Shown here: positions 46,910 to 56,360 of the stretch, piece after piece
How the letters are laid out: every line of letters begins with the position of its first letter
Position numbering within the stretch: the first letter of the stretch is position 1
DNA from: Tuctoria greenei
Lineage: Eukaryota; Streptophyta; Magnoliopsida; Poales; Poaceae
Assembly: GCA_036927565.1 (NCBI GenBank)
Contig: JAYESD010000003.1
Coordinates: 188,065,499-188,129,498 of the forward strand
DNA length: 64,000 nucleotides
Reading direction: 5' to 3'
Notes under the pieces: model-generated
What the model saw: only the letters and a program-made list of their open reading frames with translations
The model's database searches: none
What the model was told of the DNA's origin: nothing
Translations under genes and position numbers: made by a program

Positions 46910-48305
46910 GACATCCTGCTTCTCCTTTGTAGTTGTCCTATTTTCTTGTGTGATATTGTGGGTCACGAGTGGTCTTGCCACCTCTTGTAGCCACCGCACT
47001 CAATTTCTCCATTGGAGGAACAACTGCAACCAGTTGAGCCAACTGAGTTTCCAACATCTTCTTGAAACTCAATTGATTCCTGAAGGCTGAGGATAGTCCT
47101 TTAATCTTGGCATTACTGCTCTCTAGGGTCTTGTCATTGGTCGACAACTTCTTGGATATAGCATCATTGATCTTCAACTGGCCAATGGCATGTTCTTTCA
47201 AGTTGGGTTGATTTCCATTGTTGCCATTGTTGTTGTACCCTCCTTGAATGAATCAGCGTGGTCGGCCCCACCCTTGACCTCCTGGGTGATAGCCATTGTT
47301 GTTTCCATTGTTGGCTACGTATAGGGCATCCACACGAGTTTCTGGACAATTATTGCCCAAATGGCCCATGTTGCCAAAGACTTCACAAGTGATGTGAGAG
47401 TCTAAGACATAGGCATTGCCACATACCTCACAATTGCCTTGTCCATCAATCTTCTTCATAAGGAGGTCAAATTTGGCAGTGATCATGTCCAACTCCTTCA
47501 AGGTGTGCATGCCTCGCTGGCGGGTACGGAGACGCTCGTTTCTCCAACCCACGTTTGACACCATCTTCTTAATCAAATCTCTGGCATTGGGCACCGTCAA
47601 TAAGAAGAAGGCACCTCCAACAGCAGCATCAACATGGTCACGGGCGGAAGGGATCAAGCCGTTGTAGAAATTTTGGATTATGAGCTAGTCATCCATCCCA
47701 TGGTGGGGAAAGGCTAGGATGTACTCCTGAAGCCTTTCCAAAGCCTCGGGAATAGAATCCTTGGCATTTTGCTAGAAGTTGGAAATTTGTCCACTTAAGG
47801 CGTTGGTCTGGCCCAACGGGAAAAAGTTGGCAAGAAATGTTGTAGAACACTTCTCCCAAGTGTCTAGAGCACTTTGGTTCATGTAGAACCACTGTTTCAC
47901 TCCCCCAAGAAGATAGAACGGAAACAACCTAAGACGGACAACATCAGGAGCTATATCCTTGATCTTAAAAGTGCTACGGATCTCAAGGAACTATTGCAGG
48001 TGAGCACTTGCATCCTCGTTAGCCTTCCCACAAAATGGGTTGGCTTGCACCTTAGTGATAAGGCCAGTCTTGATTTTTAAGTTCAAGTCTCCCGTGTTAA
48101 CAGTGGGCCCAACAGGCACATTGTTAGCAAAGGGAGCCGAAAACTCACAAAGGGTCTTCTGGGCCATAAGCGTGTCAGTTGTTGGTCCAGTTGTGCTGGC
48201 TTGCTTTGCTGCTCGAAGCTTATGAGGAGTAACAACATGATGTCGATCTCTCAGAAGGGATTTGGGATCTTCAACCAAGTTTTCCGGCAAGCGGAAACTA
48301 GACAT
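46910..48305 (-). pseudogene. Athila-2 gag
   Basis: It starts at Met 48305 (MSSFRLPENLVEDPKSLLRD) and continues through KTGLITKVQANPFCGKANED, LQEYILAFPHHGMDD, SARDHVDAAVGGAFF and the knuckle region near 47380. There the second Cys is changed, giving CEVFGNMGHLGNNC, so zinc binding is likely lost. A later stretch has LKINDAISKKLSTNDKTL. Stops at about 47998, 47773 and 47688 break the frame. Capsid and nucleocapsid would have packaged element RNA. Confidence 0.83.
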
Positions 48306-48412
48306 ACACTACCCCTTTTTCACATAAAATGCGAAAACAAAGAAGGGTCATCCTATTAAAACCTACCAGGGTCCTATCCTATTCACTCAATCATGCAATA
48401 CTTCAGGTGCCT

Positions 48413-48430
48413 TCCCCGACAATGGCACAA
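48413..48430 (-). other. Athila-2 primer binding site, degenerate
   Basis: The minus strand reads TTGTGCCATTGTCGGGGA, 14 of 18 like the tRNA-Asp site. It sits four bases inside the LTR. Confidence 0.75.
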
Positions 48431-48434
48431 TAAA

Positions 48435-50019
48435 TGTTGTCGATGGTTCCTATGAACTAATAACAATTCATCTCTAGTAGTGGTGCCAGAAATGCTTGTT
48501 AATAGATTTTAGATTATACATGTAAATCCGCAAGCGTACGAAAACAATCGATGTAACATTTCCCCTCTAAGAGTATTTCCAAAGGGTGTCATTTATATTC
48601 TCCCAAGGAAGGCTAGATGGAAGTAAAGCAATCATCAAGTGGAGAGGCTAGGGTGAGCTAGGCATGGTTCTAGCAATGATGATAAATCATAATTCCAGTA
48701 GTGTAACACACACAAGAGCTTTCTATCCTAAGGGATAAATGGGGTAAAGAGGGACTAGGCTAAGAGTTAGGTAGAGACATCTACTATGCTTCTAATCTAC
48801 ATATACATAGCCTAAGTTAGTTACTAATGCTCATGTCAATTATGAATTCTCATGCTAAGTGGATTAACACATCGGGCACGGGTTTACCCCTAGCAATACT
48901 AGGATGACTCCCGTTAAGAGTCTGTGGCATAGCCGAATGTGGAGGATTACAAAGGGCAGATAGGACTGTCACCACCAATCCGTGGGTCTATGAGACATTC
49001 AACACTACTTTCTATCCTAGCACCATGCTAGCATATTAAGTAATTACGTTAGAAGCGTAGGCACAAGCCATCCTAAGGCAATGAACTAAATCATCGTTGA
49101 ATCAATGTTAGTTCATAGCATAAGTGATTCATGTTAACATAATCATGTCATAGCTAATTAGACTATAGTGGGGGATTGTAGTGTTTACGATGATATAATT
49201 ACAATGGTATAGCATAATCATAAATACTACTCCTACCACATATATAGAATCCACAATCAAACAAGAAACACTTCATCCAAGTATATGAACAATAGAAGAC
49301 TAAAGATAACATCTTTATTAAGAATAAAGTCACAAATACAAATAGGAATATAAGAGACATACCTTTCTCAATTAGGAATTGGGAAGAGACTCATTCTACT
49401 CCTCTCCTACTTGGACTATAGACTAGAGACTCTCCTCTCTACAGCCTATACTCCTCTAGACCTATGGAGAGTTGTGGATACAATGGATGAATACTCAAGT
49501 GGTGTGTGTTGAAGTGAGGGGTCCTATTTATAGCTTGGATAAGGGTCGGTTCCCACCACCAAAAGCGCGTGAATCTGTCACCCATGACTTCTTCAAGCCA
49601 GGAGGAGCCAACACGTGGAATTTGATCGAGTTTGGCGCCAATCCATAGTCAGGCGACTAGGGGGCCCGGCCGACCAGGTCTAAGCCCCGTTGGGGCTATG
49701 CTTCCTCCAGGTCTCTTCCAGGTGGGTCCCATTGGCTGATATTGGTTCTACACCGTTGGATGACCTCGGATACTTCTGTTTGTTGGCCATTTGATCCATG
49801 TGGTGCCACATGTCGTCGCTTGATTGGTTGGAATGATATTTTATAGGATCTATCCCCTTGTTTCACTTCAATTCTGCATAAAATGCCTGCATGCACTACT
49901 TTCTCCAATGACAAGTGGAAATAGGTTAAATAGAAAGGTGATGTGTGCAAGAAATGATATTTCCTTCACATAATTGAGTTATATTGATGGGTGAAACTGG
50001 TATATAACAGCCGTCAAGA
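48435..50019 (-). mobile_element. Athila-2 5' LTR
   Basis: Edges are TGTTGTCGATGG at 48435 and CCGTCAAGA ending at 50019 (one base changed from CCGTCAACA). TATA lies at about 49524-49533 on the minus strand. At 49698-49712 it contains the uninterrupted site GCTTCCTCCAGG that in the 3' LTR received the solo Tekay LTR. Confidence 0.88.
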
Positions 50020-50309
50020 GAGGCCCAAAGGCTTGATACGGTGGTGCAACACCGGATATAAATATGGACTCGACTTTTTTCAGTGATTCCCAATGACACT
50101 AGAAGAATTTTGAGGTGGAACCAGAGCCACTGGAATGTTTATATTCTCCTCTTTCCGTGCATATGTAGAACATCGAATACGGAGTCCGTATGCATGTTGG
50201 GCATCCGTTTTAAGGTAGACTGCTCCTGGACTCAAAGTTAAAATCGAGTCCGAGTTGTAAACTAATTCCAATAACTTGTGGACAGCCGCGCTAGTTCTCC
50301 ATGTTCCCA

Positions 50310-50511
50310 AGGCCCCCTCCCCTCACTTGTTGATCTTCTCCATGGTTCCTAATAACAATTATATCATTACATAAAAATCCATTCTCAAATTCACATGGGT
50401 AGGCAGTTAGAAACAAATTCACTTGTTGGTTTGGTAACCACGCTCGTGCTCTTGTGATTGGTTCTTGTAGTTTAATGTGTGTGTCTGCTGTTGTGATGTC
50501 CTCATCATCCG
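50310..50511 (-). pseudogene. Gypsy L3 pol C-terminal tail
   Basis: The minus strand reads DDEDITTADTHIKLQEPITR, then QQVNLFLTAYPCEFENGFLC and IIVIRNHGEDQQ. This is the Ty3/gypsy polyprotein tail (PITRARA followed by NxFL) seen in many grass elements, just upstream of the 3' LTR. It aligns with the tail at 63674-64000. Upstream pol has been lost. Confidence 0.7.
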
Positions 50512-50987
50512 ACCTGATGGATACAGATTTGGGTATGAATTTATACACGTGGGTACGGGTTCAAGTAACGGGTTGTACCCAATGGATATTTCTTATCAGA
50601 TAAAAAACTCCACATCCATACCCATATACCCGTACTCGCATTGACATGTGGGTCCAATAAAGTTTCAGAAAAAAATATATATATATATATGGTATTTAGG
50701 GTTATGTGTTGGACAATATAAATGTTTTATAGACTATTGTGTTATGTGTTAGACAGTATAATGGACATGTTTTATTATTTGTTGAATTGTTGTAGAAATT
50801 CATATGCAATGTACTCTATTTTGTTAATATTTTTTGGGTAAAGGGTATACCCACCGGTAAAAAGGATAGCGGATGTACCTGTTGCAGGTGACGGGTACGC
50901 ATACGGGTATGATTTTTGCCCAACAAGTACGGGTATGCAGAGGCACTATCCGTGATTTCTTTACCCGTTGCCATCCCTAATTGTGAA

Positions 50988-51629
50988 CGCCTGGGTTGGC
51001 GGTCTGACCTCGGGTGGAAACAGAGACCCCCTGACCTCTCTTGGTGGTGGAGGTCTCACCGCTGCAGGTCACGATGTGACCGCAAGGAGTGACAGTTGGA
51101 CAACCAGCTCGAGAATTTGAATCGCAGGGTGGACAATGCCCTCTTTATAGCAGGGGGTATGGCCGCCTAGTGTAAACGTTGGACTTCCATTGAGGGGTGG
51201 TCTACCCGCCAGGCACACAAAGCGCCAGTGGGGGATCGCCAGGATGAGTACGTACAAAATAATAATGCTATAAAGCACTGGAGAATCATCAATATCAGAA
51301 AGAAAATCAATGAAAAGATGACTCGTCAAAGGTGACATGACGAGAGTAGATGATCTGACTTGTGGCTAAGTCTAGGCAACACCATCCTTTAAGGTCGGAT
51401 GGGTACTAAAGGAAGACACAATCACTAGATCGATGAGCAAGCTTGTGATCAGTAGTGGCAAAGAAATTTTGTTTGCACTCGTAACAAAAAAACGTGTATG
51501 TGGGAAGGACGTGATGGGTACCAAATAGAGCGAAGTGCGGGGTGGAAAATAAAAGCGTTTTTGTTTGTCGCAAGTTAATCAAATAAGTAGCAATGCTAAG
51601 TGCTTCTAGCCAATAAGAAGCTCAAAGAC
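50988..51629. other. Right flank of hAT-2, no gene recognised
   Basis: The sequence continues from the hAT target site. It contains TCTGACCTC and GGTCTCACC words that also occur just left of the hAT, but nothing I can assign with confidence to copia pol. The open frame on the minus strand (51069-51338) has no recognised domain. Confidence 0.45.
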
Positions 51630-52345
51630 TAGCTTGGAACATAATTGATGGAGACAGCTAATCCGTGCCCCGACCACCAAGGTCAGGACAAAAGTTACCT
51701 GGCTATGGCAAAAATCCCACAGCACAGATCGTACCGATGTCGTCCCGCGACGAGTATCGTCCAGACCAAACGAATGGGCGACCCTCACCGTCTGACACAA
51801 GCAAAGGATAACAAGCCGTGGCGCGCGAGAGGGCAGCTCGGATCACCGACCTCTGAGGTCAGGATACGAGTCCTGCCAACGTCGCATATGATATGTCCCA
51901 TCCTTCAAAGCGGCAGGGTAGCTATGATAGCCAACACAGACGTGGGACAAGCAGCAACGGAACAAAGGCAGAGACAAAGGCAACTGCCAAACCCAAACAT
52001 GCCACGAGGAACGCAGAAGATTAGCCGAAATGATAGGATACCTTGTAACCCCCGCCTTATTTATGAGGAGAGTCAGGGGTAGATAGTAGATGGCCCTGGC
52101 TTGTAGCCGAGCCACATATGAAAGGACTTCGAGAGAAGATGGAACAGAGATATACACCGCGAGTGAGACATCACATCACCTCAACTAGCATCGGGACACC
52201 GCTTCCTTGTAAGAACTGCTTCCCACTATGAACAAAGAGAGAGAAACACCGAACTAGATGTAGGGCTTGCCGCCGAACCAGTATAAACTTTGTGTCTCGA
52301 CAGCTAGCCCACTTCGAGGAAGGACGCATGGCACAATCAGTACTA
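51630..52345 (+). repeat. Possible decayed gypsy LTR remnant
   Basis: GACCACCAAGGTCAGGAC-type words, a TATTTATGAGG TATA-like site at about 52060 and a promoter-proximal CTTGTAAGAACTG and GTGTCTCGACAG region resemble the LTRs of Tat-type gypsy elements. Ends are not defined and no coding region adjoins. The 145-residue open frame across it is likely incidental. Confidence 0.35.
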
Positions 52346-52436
52346 GTGAGTTTCCAAATGCCGACAATAATAGAGTGTATTGTGTCGTTGATAGTGTAAA
52401 TAATCTTAGCACAATTATTTTGATTACAAATGGTTA

Positions 52437-52674
52437 CTCCCTCTGTCCCATCTCAACACTATTTTTGGCTTTGGTCAAACATATCTTTGTCGACATATTA
52501 TTTATGTTCTATTAATTTTAATAACATATAAATTCTAAATTATGAGAATATTTTTTATAATGAATCTAAAATTACAATTTTTATATTATAAAAGTTGTTC
52601 AAAGTTACATAAATCATTAATCAAAGGTAGATTTGATCAAACTCAGGAATGAAGTTGAGATGGAACGCAGGTAG
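52437..52674. mobile_element. Stowaway MITE, 238 bp
   Basis: CTCCCTCTGTCCCATCTCAA at the left matches, inverted, TTGAGATGGAACGCAGGTAG at the right. TA flanks both ends (52435-52436 and 52675-52676). The interior is AT-rich and partly self-complementary. Confidence 0.85.
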
Positions 52675-52676
52675 TA

Positions 52677-53186
52677 CTAATTACCTCTTAAGTGCCTTGA
52701 ATAATACTAACCCCCGAAATAAAAAGCTTTAACCCCCAAAATAGAAAGCTTGCATCCTCACCCACTGTAATTGTCAATCTGCCATCACCCGCACCATGTA
52801 TTTTCGGGACAAATATCTTACTGCCCGGCCGTGCAGTATGTACTTAGCCTGACTTAGTCATATTCTTGAAGCAAAAGTGCTCTTGTCAAACAAGACACGA
52901 ACGCCATTGGATACACAGGAACGGTGGATGTATGTGTACTGCAAGTATGTACAGTAAACCGGTTAAGTCAGACGATCCTCGTCCTTATCGTTGCAGTACA
53001 TAATATCCTAGCTATCTGAAATGAAATATCACCATTCCGGACCTTTCAATACATGAAAAAGATACTAGTAACATCTTGTTTTTCCTGTTGTGTCTTTTAC
53101 CTTGATAACTATATTCCCAAATGGTAAGTCATTTCTAGGCTCCTATATATTCGTGATTATAAGGAAAATGGTGGACATGAACGCAG
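52677..53186. other. Low-copy sequence, nothing recognised
   Basis: About 0.5 kb of mixed composition with no transposon ends, repeats or conserved protein. Confidence 0.4.
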
Positions 53187-53195
53187 CATGTTTTG

Positions 53196-53925
53196 GAATT
53201 TTTTTATTATTAACTCAATATTTTATTAAATTAATATAAATAGTCGACAAAATTTCTATTTTACAAAACTAGCTGACATGTCGCAATTTAAAATAGCGAT
53301 TCACCATTTAGAATTGCGAGAGGTTGCCACGTAAGTGAAAATGTCGATACTGACAGTGGTACCCACCAAATAGCGAATCTAAATAGCGACTCGCCTAGCC
53401 AAAACGCGAATCGCGAAGCCGGATTGCAAGTGTAAATGGCGACTTTGCACGCGGCGGCACCACGGTCTGGAGAGCACCAGGCACTGCTGCTCTGACCGAT
53501 GTGACCCAGCACTGCAAATTGCTGAGGCACTGTGACCAGCACTGTGAGGGAGCCCCTACTGTCACTCACTCAGTCCTCCCAAGAACCCAGCCAAAGAATC
53601 TTAGAAAAGAGTCCCGTGTTTTCTACCGTTTGGACCGGAGCGTGGCTCTGTTTTTAATCGTTCGCGATTCAACAGGCGAGTCGTCATTCGGTCTGGCGAG
53701 TCGCCTCTCGGTTTGGCGAGTGGTCACTCGGCGAGTCGCTATTTAGAATCGCGATTTGGTAGGTTCTGCTGTCAGCGCTGATGTTTTTATTTACGTGCCA
53801 ATTTCTCGCAATTCTAAATGGCGAGTCGCCACTCTAAGCTACGACATGTCGGTTAGTTTTGAAAAAAAAATTGTCGTTTATTTATATTAATCTAATAAGA
53901 TATTGGGTCAATAATAAAAAAATTG
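53196..53925. mobile_element. Mutator-like foldback element, 730 bp
   Basis: Both ends begin with an AATTTTTTTATTATT segment followed by a long inverted repeat of about 200 bp (left 53196-53400, right about 53700-53925). Both arms include ATTAATATAAATA, GACATGTCG and TCGCAATT words. The flanks carry an identical 9-mer, CATGTTTTG (53187-53195 and 53926-53934), the duplication length of Mutator-like elements. The middle (53440-53620) is GC-rich and unrecognised and could be captured host sequence. The arms repeat GGCGAGTCGCC-like palindromes. No transposase. Confidence 0.78.
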
Positions 53926-53934
53926 CATGTTTTG

Positions 53935-55166
53935 CACCTACTCAGGCTGACTCCAATGGGGGATCCAAATAGGTTGTTGTTTGCTAAAGATCAACCGTGG
54001 CGTTTGAAAACTATCTTCGACAGATGACCTAAAGGATTGGTGTAAAATGGAAAACGTGAAAAAATTATAACTAAAAATTGATATTCTTGATACTCTCCTC
54101 ACGAAAGACGTTTGAGACCAAAGGTAGATGGACACCCAAATACTTATTTACTTACTCATTTTACCAATTCACGGTTGAAATCAGCCCCTATTTCTTCATA
54201 TACCACCAATTGGAATTGATGCATAGTTGCGGGCGTATAATAATACTCTACTGCATGTACCATGCATGCCAATATGTCATCTCTAAGCTGCCGTACAGAT
54301 TAGCCAGCTGGAGCCCTGATATATTGGAAAATAGCACAAAGAACGAGGGTAACAGTGTAGCTGTAAGACGAAACAAGTACTACCCGGCTCGGGTTACATG
54401 CATTTGTGACACTGTCGTGTGGAGACGAAGGGAAGTGGGCGCGTGCACACCGCACCGCACCGCACAGAGACCGGACCTCCCGGCTACTGTACCACGTTGG
54501 GGCAAACAGTGCGCTCGTTTGCCGCCTCCTGCGTCGACTAACCCGAGCCGGGCCGGGCGCACTGGCTGCACCGTCCCCGCGGGGCTCTCCCGTGTCATCC
54601 AACAGGCGGCTGATGTGCGGGCCGCGTGTGCCAGGGTGCCCGCTCACTAGCGGCGAAGTCGTGGAGCGGCGCATGGCAGATCGGCTCGCGGAGAAGCCAA
54701 TGAAGAGGCGGCAGGTGACCGCCCCCCGCAAGCATTTACTACGGCCGTCCCGTCGCCAGCGAGCTTGACGTGACGGCGGGCCACGTGCCACTGCTGTTGG
54801 CTCGTTCGTTTTTTCTTTAACCGCACAGAAAACTGGGGTGTGACTTGTCACCTGACCGTGGCAGCTCAGGCCTGATTTTTTCTGAATTTCCTTTCATGTT
54901 TTTTCTATTGAATGAGGAATCATGTGTTGTTTTAGGGTTCAATGGACAGTACCGCAAGAAAATGAACCAGTGTCATATATTTCCACTTCCATTCGACTCG
55001 GGTTATGGAGAACATAGAGTCATTACATTTTAGAGAGCAGTAAAATCAATATTCTACCTCAACGCTATCCTTGTTTCAAAACAATTAACTTCTAATGGGC
55101 TAAACAGAGAGTCTAGATGGCTCCAACAAAACAATTTTTATGGACATACAAATGGTTAATTACAAC
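53935..55166. other. Low-copy segment with a GC-rich core, no gene model
   Basis: AT-rich to about 54370, then GC-rich to about 54800, with CCACGTGCC at about 54780, GCACCGCACCGCACCGCACA near 54450, and Arg/Pro/Ala-rich incidental frames on both strands. Composition resembles a grass promoter or first exon, but I see no conserved domain, splice pattern or plausible start. It is the best place in the window to look for a genuine gene fragment. Confidence 0.4.
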
Positions 55167-56305
55167 TGTCGGTACGTGGCATATCGGATACCCTCGCACA
55201 CAAGATAGAGCCATCTAGTTGCCCGCCTTCTGTAGATGGAGGGTCCGAGAGCGCCACGTGTTCAGAAGATCCGGACTCATCAGCCTCACATAGGAGGTCC
55301 GGTATACCTGCAAGAGATCTCGAAGAAGATTTCAGCTCCCCCTCAGAGATGAGCTCCCAAGCAGCAACGTGTCCAGCCGGAAAGGATCCCTCTCCCCGTG
55401 AGACAGGGCTTCAGAGCAGCCACGTAGTCCGAGACATCAGATGGGCCAACTCCCGTATAGGCGGGCTCCAACGCTGTCACGTGCCCCACAAGACAGGACC
55501 CAACCTCCTCCGCGGAGGTGTGCTCTAGAGCTGCCACCTGGTCCGCAAGACGGGATCCAACCTCCTCCGCGGAGGTGAGCTCCCGAGCTGCCACGTGGTC
55601 CGCAAGATAGGATCTGACCTCTTCCGCAGAGATAAGCTCCCAAGATGCCACGTTGTCCCACCACGGAGACTTGCGGGAGTTAAGAGGGCAGTGCGCCCTA
55701 TCCCTGTCAAGAACTGAAGATATGCGGCTTCACAGATGCATGCCGCGGTGCACGCTTAATTTTAGGTACTGCTATGACCGATCGCATCATAGTGAAGACG
55801 CTGCAAGCCTATCCCACTGCGCTAAGTGAGTAGCTTACGACGATAGAGACAGTTGGACGGGACATCCCCTGCCATTGTCAGCAACTGCGCATGGGCTACT
55901 GACGACTCAGGCGACAAGACGGCTAGTCTTCAAGGCTATGGCCAGAGCAAGCTTATGCGAGAAGTCTTAGATTTTTAGGATAAGATCACCCCGTGACCAT
56001 CTGTCGGGCTCTAGACTCCACTTATAAGGCATCTGGCCTTGTCTATAAAAGGACCAAACCGCCACCATTACAAAGGACCCAACATTGAATCCCCGATACA
56101 CACACGCATACACACCCACTAGAAATACAATCCACTGTAGAGTAGGATGTTACGCTTCTTGCGGCCCGAACTATGTAAAAACCACCGTCTCATACACTCT
56201 CATATGCGCGTGTATTTGATTGAGACCTAAGCCCCGCCGAACAAAGAACCTCCGCGGGCTGTTCCTAAGCAGATATGGGAAAAGTGTCGTATTAACACTT
56301 CGACA
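55167..56305 (+). mobile_element. 5' LTR of the RIRE2-like element, 1.14 kb
   Basis: The edges are TGTCGGTACGTGG and ACACTTCGACA directly before the PBS. A TATA-like TATAAAAGG lies at about 56044. The upstream part carries six tandem units of about 60 bp (55341-55660). The left flank ACAAC (55162-55166) is the predicted target duplication. Confidence 0.8.
55341..55660 (+). repeat. 60-bp tandem repeats with CACGTG-type cores in the LTR
   Basis: About six units share GAGCTCCCRAGC, GCCACGTGGTCC, RGATCCAACCTCCTC and CGCGGAGGT. Each holds one ACGT-type core (GCCACGTGGTCC, GTCACGTGCCCC, GCCACGTAGTCC, GCCACGTTGTCC; one degenerate). They lie upstream of the TATA box. The 20-residue periodic open frame on the minus strand simply reflects the 60-bp period. 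Confidence 0.82.
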
Positions 56306-56307
56306 TT

Positions 56308-56325
56308 TGGCGCGCTAGGTAGGGG
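56308..56325 (+). other. Primer binding site of the RIRE2-like element
   Basis: TGGCGCGCTAGGTAGGGG begins two bases after the LTR end. The sequence TGGCGCGCCAGGTAGGGG is the common primer site of this group in grasses; one base differs. Confidence 0.8.
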
Positions 56326-56360
56326 CTTTTCCCTAAAAAAGTGGTAGCGCTTTCACCACC

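Larger units (their letters stand above)
34320..50019 (-). mobile_element. Athila-2: full-length Athila-type element, minus strand, lacking RT/RH/integrase
   Basis: The 5' LTR is 48435-50019 and the 3' LTR 34320-38806; PBS lies at 48413-48430 and a PPT-like tract before the 3' LTR. Target duplications are AAGGC (34315-34319) and GAGGC (50020-50024), four of five matching, with the empty site visible in the L3 copy at 63340. Internal order on the minus strand: gag, aspartic protease, then two tandem copies of a module with an Athila ORF. RT, RNase H and integrase motifs are absent. Solo LTRs sit at 35612-38489 and 40222-41445. LTR2 and LTR3 differ at roughly one base in ten by eye, indicating an old insertion. 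Confidence 0.9.
34002..50511 (-). mobile_element. Gypsy L3, 3' portion (3' LTR and pol tail), split by Athila-2
   Basis: LTR sequence starts TGAGAGGATTAGG at 34002, is interrupted at 34320 by Athila-2, and resumes at 50025. It ends around 50310 at the pol tail. The uninterrupted copy at 62932-64000 shows the same order: its ...GATACAAGGCCCAATGGCCC joins the bases on either side of the Athila-2 insertion. The fragment ends near 50511, where hAT-2 sequence resumes, so the rest of this L3 is deleted. Confidence 0.75.
33950..50979. mobile_element. hAT-2: hAT element carrying the whole 17 kb nest
   Basis: Left terminus TAGGGATCGCAA at 33950 and right terminus TTGCCATCCCTA ending at 50979 are inverted repeats typical of grass hAT elements. 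Flanking 8-mers ATTGTGAC (33942-33949) and ATTGTGAA (50980-50987) agree at seven of eight. hAT sequence itself is only about 50 bp on the left and 460 bp on the right (50515-50979), which is full of GGGTA and TACCC motifs. The rest is nested insertions. No transposase is seen. Confidence 0.75.

Noticed and set aside
51645..52082. A 145-residue plus-strand protein
   Set aside because: It lies in a likely LTR remnant with promoter-like features, is compositionally biased and has no domain.
54300..54851. A 183-residue minus-strand protein and overlapping plus-strand frames
   Set aside because: All frames are open because of GC richness; none shows a conserved motif.
55343..55651. A 102-residue protein with 20-residue periodicity on the minus strand
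   Set aside because: The period equals the 60-bp DNA repeat of the LTR; there is no independent coding evidence.
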